From: Planctomycetaceae bacterium
Lineage (GTDB): Bacteria > Planctomycetota > Planctomycetia > Pirellulales > Pirellulaceae
Assembly: GCA_024642765.1 (NCBI GenBank)
Contig: JAHEAM010000021.1
Location: 2,345 to 13,346, forward strand
Direction: 5' to 3'
DNA: 11,002 nt
Shown here piece by piece: positions 5,665 through 11,002 of this stretch (within the stretch, counting starts at the first letter, position 1; each line of letters starts with the position of its first letter). A program made the translations under genes and the position numbers. The notes beneath the pieces were generated by a model, which was not told the DNA's origin, did no database searches, and saw only the letters and a list, made by a program, of their open reading frames with translations.

Positions 5665-7395
5665 ATGCGAATCGCATCAGATTCTCGAAATCCGTGCCTC
5701 GAAGTATTGATTGGCTGCGGCCTGTTTGTTTTTTTTTCGGGTTGTTCTGAGAAAACAACGACACCCGCGATTTCGAATTTTGTGTCTCACCCTCCGGTTG
5801 TTTTTAGTGAGGAGGAACAAGTTGACGCCAGGCAGAATCCCTATCCGTTCCTGAATCGTGAGTTTGTATTGGCTACCACGTTACTTGCCAAAGACATTCG
5901 AACGACTGCCGAACTTAAAAACCTGGAATGGAGCGCGGTTGAGAAACTGGCAATTGAAGTCGCCGGTCCAAAATGGGGAGATCTCAATAATATCGATCGG
6001 ATATGGTTGCTGGTTGACAAATCGATGATTTCGATGGAAACACTGGCGTCGAGAGAAAAGGCAAACGTGGGCCTCGTCTTCGTCCTGAGTGCCAAATTGC
6101 CCATTGACTTAACAACGTTACCACGTGCTACAGCGAACGAAAACCCTGACTCTGCGGAAATTCCTGATTCGATGGTCGCACTTTCAACTGCTCCTTTTTT
6201 TGCCGTTCAGCTTGACTCGCACTCTTTGCTGGTTGGCCCGAAAACAGCGTTGCAACACGCGCTGGATGAAGCGATTGACGCACCCCTGCAAAACTTGGTT
6301 TCCCAATTGGATTTTAACAAAGACATGATCGGCGCCATCGACTTCAAAGCCATTGCGCCCATGTTGCAATCGATTGTGCAGACCGCACGGCAGTTCGGTA
6401 TGTCCGAACCGGTTGAGGATTTCATTGCTGTCCAGTCCGCGCAATGGACTATCGACTTGAACGACGCGGAGTTGCTATCAGCGACTATCGAACTGGATGA
6501 TCCAAAGGCAGTTGACCGGATCGCGCAACTTCTAAATTCGTCGATCAATGAACAAGGCGGCGGCATGGGAATGCTCGCTGGTCCACCAAGCCGAGGCCTG
6601 GAGTTGTTCGAATCGACAGCTCCCAAGGCAGCCGAAACCTGGTTCGATGAACTGAGGACAAAAAACCTTGCGTCCACAACCAAAACGGAGAACCAGGTCC
6701 AATTGAAGATCATGCGCGGAACGACTTTCGGACCGTTGTTGTCAGCGATTGTGAACGACACTCGGATTGGGATCGTTTGGAACAACAAAGTCGTTCAAAT
6801 GGAAAAAATTGCCAACGCGCTCAATACCTATTACGAACAAAACCAAAAACTACCGATTGATGGACCGCTGTTGGAGAGTTCTGTTCATGTGTTCAGTTGG
6901 CGAGTGGCACTCCTACCTGCCTTGGGCCAGCAAGATCTTTACGATCAGTTTCACTTCGACGAGGCTCCCGAAAGTGAACACAACATGAAAGTCGCCGAAG
7001 CCATTCCAGATGTTTATTCGAGGGCTGGTTCTGAAAATCCAACCCACACCCGAGTGCGTAGCGTGAATGCGGAGGGTAGCTACTTCGCGTCGAAGAATTC
7101 GCTTCCGCTTTTGGATGCAATCAAAGACAAAAAGAATCGAACCGCGATCCTGATTCAAGTCGACGATGCCAATGCTGTGCCCTGGACAGTTGCCGATCCA
7201 GTGCTCCCTGGAGCACCCGATTTGCAACAGGCAGGCGATCGGGAAGAGAAGGCAATGCTGATTGTCGATGCGGAATTTCGTGTCAAAGCTATCGCCAAAC
7301 AATCCGAAGTGATCGCCGCATTTCAATCAATCGCCGGCAACGAGCCAATTTCCAGGAACCAGTTCGAAAGCATCGGCAACAGTAGAGAGGAGTAG
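5665..7395 (+). CDS. Lipoprotein with C-terminal DUF1559 domain
   Basis: A 576-residue envelope protein of unknown function. The ATG is preceded by TTGGAG at a 5-base gap. Residues 1-27 form a lipoprotein-type signal ending FFSGC with the putative lipidated Cys at 27 (Phe rather than Leu at -3). Residues 60-350 are a mixed alpha/beta region containing HSLLVGPKTAL (186-196), a style I associate with planctomycete proteins of this kind. Residues 375-545 match DUF1559: a helix with a YYEQNQKLP turn, SWRVALLPALGQQDLYDQF (411-429), GSYFAS, and AVPWT (504-508). The usual terminal GG-x-N-x-x-F-x-DGS motif is degenerate here (MLIVDAEFRVKAI). Typical DUF1559 proteins start with a type II pseudopilin leader (GFTLIELL); here it is replaced by a lipoprotein signal and a long N-terminal domain. 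Domain call good; role unknown. Confidence 0.85.
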   Translation: MRIASDSRNPCLEVLIGCGLFVFFSGCSEKTTTPAISNFVSHPPVVFSEEEQVDARQNPYPFLNREFVLATTLLAKDIRTTAELKNLEWSAVEKLAIEVAGPKWGDLNNIDRIWLLVDKSMISMETLASREKANVGLVFVLSAKLPIDLTTLPRATANENPDSAEIPDSMVALSTAPFFAVQLDSHSLLVGPKTALQHALDEAIDAPLQNLVSQLDFNKDMIGAIDFKAIAPMLQSIVQTARQFGMSEPVEDFIAVQSAQWTIDLNDAELLSATIELDDPKAVDRIAQLLNSSINEQGGGMGMLAGPPSRGLELFESTAPKAAETWFDELRTKNLASTTKTENQVQLKIMRGTTFGPLLSAIVNDTRIGIVWNNKVVQMEKIANALNTYYEQNQKLPIDGPLLESSVHVFSWRVALLPALGQQDLYDQFHFDEAPESEHNMKVAEAIPDVYSRAGSENPTHTRVRSVNAEGSYFASKNSLPLLDAIKDKKNRTAILIQVDDANAVPWTVADPVLPGAPDLQQAGDREEKAMLIVDAEFRVKAIAKQSEVIAAFQSIAGNEPISRNQFESIGNSREE

Positions 7396-7480
7396 GTACC
7401 CAGAAGAGGGAGCTATCATCTTCCGGATGCTGCTCGGATTTAGAGTGCATCAAAATTGCTGTTTGTTCAAATGGCATGTT

Positions 7481-7489
7481 TGATACAAT
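7481..7489 (+). promoter_or_regulatory. Extended -10 element upstream of the small lipoprotein
   Basis: TGATACAAT has the form TGN-TACAAT, an extended -10 with 5 of 6 matches in the hexamer. The -35 is poor (TTGTTC at 7463-7468, 15-base spacer), which extended -10 promoters tolerate. Transcription would start near 7496, leaving a leader of about 67 bases that begins at the inverted repeat 7498-7511. Confidence 0.35.
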
Positions 7490-7497
7490 CAGACCTT

Positions 7498-7511
7498 GAC
7501 GCCGAGGCGTC
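7498..7511 (+). promoter_or_regulatory. Perfect GC-rich inverted repeat in the leader of the small lipoprotein
   Basis: GACGCC-GA-GGCGTC is a perfect 6-bp inverted repeat (as RNA, a 5-bp stem with a CGAG loop). It lies just after the candidate -10 and 51 bases before the ATG. It could be an operator or a 5' stabilising hairpin; the sequence does not decide which. Confidence 0.4.
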
Positions 7512-7562
7512 GCCCGGAGATTCACAATCAATCAACTTATTCAAAATTTAAAAGGCAACTTG

Positions 7563-7745
7563 ATGAAAAAATACTTGATCGCAATGGCTTTGCTGCTCAG
7601 TGGTGTGATGACAATCGGGCTGACCGGTTGTGGAAACGCCGACGAACGCAAAAAAGAAGGACAAAAAGAATTAGAAGACTTGGGAATTGATGATCTCGAA
7701 ATCGACGTCCCCACGACACCTACAAACAAAGAAAACGGCAAATAG
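7563..7745 (+). CDS. Small lipoprotein
   Basis: A 60-residue lipoprotein of unknown function. The ATG at 7563 is preceded by AAAAGG at a 7-base gap; a TTG immediately before it is unlikely to be the start. Residues 1-20 are a signal peptide with Lys-Lys, a hydrophobic core (ALLLSGVMTIG) and a good lipobox LTGC with Cys at 21. The mature part is only about 40 residues, highly charged (ERKKEGQKELEDLGIDDLEI) and ending in a Pro/Thr/Asn-rich tail, so it is probably a helix followed by a flexible tail. Small charged lipoproteins of this kind are frequently left as hypothetical. It stands alone, with its own candidate promoter and a terminator-like hairpin downstream. Confidence 0.8.
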   Translation: MKKYLIAMALLLSGVMTIGLTGCGNADERKKEGQKELEDLGIDDLEIDVPTTPTNKENGK

Positions 7746-7803
7746 GAAGTCAGCACACGACAAACCGCAGCGCTCGTTTGGACGTTGGGCCCAGGTATAC
7801 AAG

Positions 7804-7823
7804 CCCGAAGCGGAAGCGAGTGA
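7804..7823 (+). repeat. Copy 1 of a small dispersed repeat
   Basis: CCCGAAGCGGAAGCGAGTGA, in the non-coding region after the small lipoprotein. It shares its core, (G)AAGCG-x-AAGCGAGTG, with the copy at 7907-7926. I recall similar AGCG(C/T)AAGCGAG strings as common between genes in Pirellula-type planctomycetes, but this is memory, not a search. Confidence 0.55.
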
Positions 7824-7876
7824 ACGTTCAAATGCAACCGGAAGCACAAGGGAAACTTCCAAAACAATCCCGAATT

Positions 7877-7901
7877 GCAAGTTCTAAACTTGCGCGTTTT
7901 T
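7877..7901 (+). terminator. Terminator-like hairpin after the small lipoprotein
   Basis: GCAAGTT (7877-7883), a three-base loop, AACTTGC (7887-7893), then GCG and TTTTT (7897-7901). This is a perfect 7-bp stem followed by a short U-run on the plus strand, 132 bases past the stop at 7745. The stem is modest in GC and the U-run begins three bases late, so efficiency may be low. Confidence 0.5.
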
Positions 7902-7906
7902 CGAAA

Positions 7907-7963
7907 CCGGCAGCGTAAGCGAGTGGATTTTTATCTTATCACGATCCTTGCTCACGCTGCGGG
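7907..7963. repeat. Copies 2 and 3 of the dispersed repeat, in inverted orientation forming a hairpin
   Basis: Copy 2 is CCGGCAGCGTAAGCGAGTGG (7907-7926, plus strand). Copy 3 is its inverse at 7945-7963, reading CCCGCAGCGTGAGCAAGGA on the minus strand. The arms 7910-7928 and 7944-7960 can pair over about 15 bases around a 15-base AT-rich loop, with one mismatch, one G-U pair and a small bulge. It lies between convergent genes, where such hairpins can stop transcription from either side, and the layout resembles REP/BIME elements. No U-run follows on either strand. Confidence 0.6.
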
Positions 7964-7978
7964 TTGCGATTTTCCTGC

Positions 7979-8012
7979 AAGATGCTTGTCGCATGTCGCA
8001 CTAAGGCATCTT
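7979..8012. terminator. Inverted repeat at the 3' end of valS
   Basis: AAGATGC (7979-7985) and GCATCTT (8006-8012) are perfect inverted arms ending right at the valS stop codon. The 20-base loop contains the direct repeat TGTCGCA-TGTCGCA (7988-8001 region). On the plus strand the second arm runs into TTTT. It may help end transcription between the convergent genes, but there is no U-run in the valS direction. Confidence 0.3.
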
Positions 8013-11002
8013 TTACTTCGCCAATTTTTCAAGGTCAGCCAACGCGGCCTTGAGCGCTGTCAGTTGCTGACGGTTCTGCTCCAAGGATTCGCGGAATTTC
8101 GCCACGACATCTGCTGGTGCTTTCGCAACGAAACCTTCGTTCGCCAATTTTGATTCCGTTCCAACGATCAATCCGGCGAAGCGGGAAATCTCCTTGTCCA
8201 GGCGGTCTTTTTCAGCACCCACATCGATCAGGCCGGTTAGGTCAACGATGATTTCCATGTCGGACGAAACGAGATTTGCGGAGGGTTTGGGTGCCATCAC
8301 GTTTGGACCAGCATCCGTTAATTTGGCCGACGCCATCGACTCGAAGTAGATGCCTGTTTGTTTGAGTAGCGTTGCGACGCGCTCATCACAACGGACAACA
8401 AAGTCGAATTCTTTCTTCGGTGCAATGTTTTGCTTCGCTCTGATTTCGCGCAGCGCTCCCAGCGCCGATTGAAACAACGCAAACTGGGATTCGATCTCGG
8501 GTTGTTGCCAGCTCAAGTCGCGGGTTGGCCATTCCGCAACGATCAGATACTCGCTTGCGAAACGGGACTCCGGCAGCCCGCGTTGCGGTGCGATGCCGCG
8601 CAGTAGTTGCCAGATTTCTTCCGTTACGAAAGGCATGATCGGATGCAATAGACGCAAAATTTGATCCAGAACAAACGCCAACATCCGCTGCGCTTGTGGT
8701 CGCGACTGTTCATCCGAAAGACGTTCCTTCAGCATCTCGATATAAAAGCTACAAAAGTCGCCCCAACTGAAATCGTACAATGTTTTCGCAACATCATGAT
8801 AGGCAAATGCGTCGAGGCCACGTGTGACTTCGTCGGTTACTGTCGCCAAACGACTGAGGATCCACCGATCCTCGATAGTCAGCGCGTCGAGATCGATTGC
8901 GCCTGCCTCGTAGCCCTCCAGACGGAGCATTGCGAATCGCGCGGCGTTCCAAAGTTTGTTGCTGAAATTCCTGGCGACTTCAAATCGTTCGGAAATCACC
9001 GTGCCACGCGGCAGGGCGAGGTCTGCGGGCGACTTGGCCCATTGTGTTGCGAATTCTTTCTTGCACGTCGGGCATTCTACACGTGGCAGGATTCGATTTT
9101 TCTTCGTTTGATCGAAGGCCGCGTCGCAATTGGGGCATTCGAATTGAACAGGCATCCGGACGTCTTGCGTCTCCGTTGCCAACTCTGTCATCGCATAACG
9201 TAGCGCGTCGGCACCGAATTTTTCAATGACGTCGAGAGGATCAATTCCATTCCCCTTGGACTTCGACATCGTTTCGCCGAAGCCATCGAGGATTTTCGGA
9301 TGGATGTAGACTTGATCGAAGGGGATTTGCCCAACGTTATTGAGTCCCATCAAAACCATTCGCGCAACCCACAACGTGATGATGTCGCGGCTCGTGATCA
9401 AAGCGTTCGTAGGGTAGAAGTACTTCAGTTCTTCGGTTTGTTCGGGCCAACCCAAGGTGCTGTGCGGCCAAAGGGCAGAACTGAACCAGGTATCCAAAAC
9501 GTCGGCCTGCCGCTCGAATCCGAGAGCCTCGATTTCGGTGACAAACGGCGAGTCTTCATCGCGAATACAGACGTGAATCGTCGCGAACGGAAGATTCAAT
9601 CGCGTGCGTTTTTCGACATCGGTTTCTTCATCGAGTTCGGTTTGAATTGAGATATTGCTGGCGTTAAAGTGAGCGAGGGCTTGCAGACGCGCTGTGTCGC
9701 GTTCGGCATCAGCCTCTGTTGCAGCGGGCAATGACCAAACCGGAATCTGATGTCCCCACCACAACTGCCGGGAAACGGGCCAGTCACGTTTTTCACCGAG
9801 CCAGTCCATGTAGCCGCGTTGGTAACGGGCCGGTTGAATGGTGACTCGACCATCAGCAACGGCGTTCATCGCCGACTGTGCGAGACTTGCCATACGAACG
9901 AACCATTGATCAGCCAGAAGTGGTTCGATTGGAGTCTTGCTGCGATCGGAAAAGGGCTGCTCAATTTCGCGGTCCTCAACCTCTGCCAACAGCCCGGCCG
10001 CGTCCAATTCGGCAACGACTTTTTTGCGGGCTTGAGCAAGCGGCAAGCCTTCGAACGAACCAGCCTCGGCGTTGAGTGTGCCGTCCGAATTGAGGATGTT
10101 GATCATCGGCAGATTGTGACGCTTGCCAACTTCATAGTCATTGGGATCGTGGGCCGGAGTGATCTTTACGCAGCCGGAGCCCAGTTCGGGTTTCGGCCAT
10201 TGATCGGTAATCAACGGAATCTCGCGATTGGCCAGCGGCAATCGCAGACATCGGCCGCTGTTGGCCATTTTGGCGAGCAGCTTGAGCGACGCGAGATGTG
10301 TTTCGCGGCGCTGCCTAATCGATTCGATCGCCGCCTCAACTTCGGCGCGTTCGGATTTCGAAGCCTTCGCAAGCTTTTCGTTCAATTCGTTTTCGATCTT
10401 GTCGAGCGCGCGGGCTGGATCCGGATGAACAGCAACGGCCGTGTCGCCTAACATCGTCTCCGGCCGCGTCGTGGCAACGATGACAAACTCGGGTTCCCCG
10501 GGCTGCGGGTTAATGACCGGGTATCTCAAGTGCCAGAAGCTGCCCTTCACGGTTTGCGAGAAGACTTCGTCGTCGCTAACGGCCGTTTGCAATGAAGTGT
10601 CCCAATTAACGAGGCGCTTACCGCGGTAGATGAGTTCTTTGTTGAAGAGATCGAAGAAAGTGTGGCGAACGGCGCGGGCACATTGGTCGTCGAGCGTGAA
10701 GCGAGTTCGCTGCCAGTCGCAACTGGCGCCCAGTCGTTGGAGTTGGCCCAAGATGCGTTTTTCATATTCGGCCTTCCAAGCCCATATGCGGTTCACCAAT
10801 TCTTCGCGGCCCAAGTCATGACGCGTTTTGTTTTCTTCTTCTTTAATACGACGCTCAACGACGGCTTGAGTCGCGATGCCAGCGTGATCGGTGCCGGGCA
10901 TCCAGAGCGCGTTGAAACCCTGCATGCGTTTGAATCGAATAATGACGTCTTGGAGAGTGTTGTTGAGGGCGTGACCCAAATGCAAGGCGCCCGTGACATT
11001 GG
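8013..11002 (-). CDS. valS: Valyl-tRNA synthetase (N-terminus outside the window)
   Basis: Class I aminoacyl-tRNA synthetase that charges tRNA-Val and edits mischarged threonine. The frame is open to the window edge and begins in PNVTGALHLGH, the HIGH-type signature, so about 40-50 N-terminal residues are missing; the Leu codon at 10985 is internal, not a start. Counting that Leu as 1, the markers are GTDHAGIATQ (31-40), WDTSLQTAVSD (128-138), the editing domain with TTRPETMLGDTAVAV (172-186) and AHDPNDYEVG (278-287), DTWFSSALWP, MSKSKGN (573-579), the anticodon-binding domain from about 665 (NFSNKLWNAARF), and a C-terminal coiled coil (about 915-990, ending ADLEKLAK). Two insertions against typical bacterial ValRS are listed as findings: a charged helical stretch at 193-243 and a CPNC/CPTC pair at 617-641. 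The stop TAA is at 8013-8015. Confidence 0.97.
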   Translation of the reverse strand, partial: NVTGALHLGHALNNTLQDVIIRFKRMQGFNALWMPGTDHAGIATQAVVERRIKEEENKTRHDLGREELVNRIWAWKAEYEKRILGQLQRLGASCDWQRTRFTLDDQCARAVRHTFFDLFNKELIYRGKRLVNWDTSLQTAVSDDEVFSQTVKGSFWHLRYPVINPQPGEPEFVIVATTRPETMLGDTAVAVHPDPARALDKIENELNEKLAKASKSERAEVEAAIESIRQRRETHLASLKLLAKMANSGRCLRLPLANREIPLITDQWPKPELGSGCVKITPAHDPNDYEVGKRHNLPMINILNSDGTLNAEAGSFEGLPLAQARKKVVAELDAAGLLAEVEDREIEQPFSDRSKTPIEPLLADQWFVRMASLAQSAMNAVADGRVTIQPARYQRGYMDWLGEKRDWPVSRQLWWGHQIPVWSLPAATEADAERDTARLQALAHFNASNISIQTELDEETDVEKRTRLNLPFATIHVCIRDEDSPFVTEIEALGFERQADVLDTWFSSALWPHSTLGWPEQTEELKYFYPTNALITSRDIITLWVARMVLMGLNNVGQIPFDQVYIHPKILDGFGETMSKSKGNGIDPLDVIEKFGADALRYAMTELATETQDVRMPVQFECPNCDAAFDQTKKNRILPRVECPTCKKEFATQWAKSPADLALPRGTVISERFEVARNFSNKLWNAARFAMLRLEGYEAGAIDLDALTIEDRWILSRLATVTDEVTRGLDAFAYHDVAKTLYDFSWGDFCSFYIEMLKERLSDEQSRPQAQRMLAFVLDQILRLLHPIMPFVTEEIWQLLRGIAPQRGLPESRFASEYLIVAEWPTRDLSWQQPEIESQFALFQSALGALREIRAKQNIAPKKEFDFVVRCDERVATLLKQTGIYFESMASAKLTDAGPNVMAPKPSANLVSSDMEIIVDLTGLIDVGAEKDRLDKEISRFAGLIVGTESKLANEGFVAKAPADVVAKFRESLEQNRQQLTALKAALADLEKLAK

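Noticed and set aside
6207..6788. 193-residue minus-strand frame opposite the DUF1559 lipoprotein
   Set aside because: Low-complexity Ser/Cys-rich translation with no ribosome binding site, opposite a gene with clear domain evidence.
7496..7524. TTGACG at 7496-7501 as a -35 for the small lipoprotein
   Set aside because: The -10 position reads GATTCA, a poor match; the upstream extended -10 at 7481-7489 is stronger.
7875..8153. 92-residue plus-strand frame across the convergent intergenic region
   Set aside because: It runs through the terminator-like hairpin and repeat copies and into the antisense of valS; its translation has no recognisable features.
9750..10451. 233-residue plus-strand frame opposite valS
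   Set aside because: It covers the conserved ValRS editing and catalytic domains on the other strand; no independent evidence.

Overview
The window most likely comes from the chromosome of a planctomycete, probably of the Pirellulaceae/Pirellulales type. The strongest marker is the DUF1559 domain at 6787-7299, a family hugely expanded in Planctomycetota. Lipoproteins of unknown role, moderate GC content and generous intergenic spacing fit this. The placement is inferred from protein style, not from a marker RNA. I see no tRNA, rRNA, CRISPR array, transposase or phage gene.

Left part (1-3134, minus strand): a two-gene operon. The first gene encodes a lipoprotein with kinesin-light-chain-type TPR repeats. 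The second, 21 bases downstream, encodes an exported gingipain-like cysteine peptidase (family C25, clan CD) with its His and Cys catalytic motifs intact. A hairpin with a UUCG loop lies after the operon, and the window edge carries a fragment of a small repeat that recurs near 7.8-8.0 kb.

Middle (3135-5563): a divergent intergenic region of about 400 bases, then a plus-strand pair. The first is a pyrophosphate-type phosphofructokinase (GGDD and PKTIDND signatures), which appears to start at a TTG codon. Fifteen bases after it comes a 232-residue protein I do not recognise, which carries a fresh-looking 18-bp tandem duplication.

Right-middle (5564-7745, plus strand): two further lipoprotein genes. 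The first has 576 residues with a C-terminal DUF1559 domain but no prepilin leader. The second is a 60-residue lipoprotein preceded by a candidate promoter and a short perfect inverted repeat.

Right end (7746-11002): a convergent intergenic region with a terminator-like hairpin and three copies of a small repeat of about 20 bp, two of them arranged as a hairpin. It is followed by valS (valyl-tRNA synthetase) on the minus strand, whose N-terminus lies outside the window. This ValRS has two unusual insertions: a charged helical segment in the editing domain and a four-cysteine zinc-ribbon-like module after the KMSKS loop.

ValRS and phosphofructokinase are housekeeping genes. The least explained items are the TPR-lipoprotein/C25-peptidase pair, the unknown partner of the phosphofructokinase, and the repeat family.
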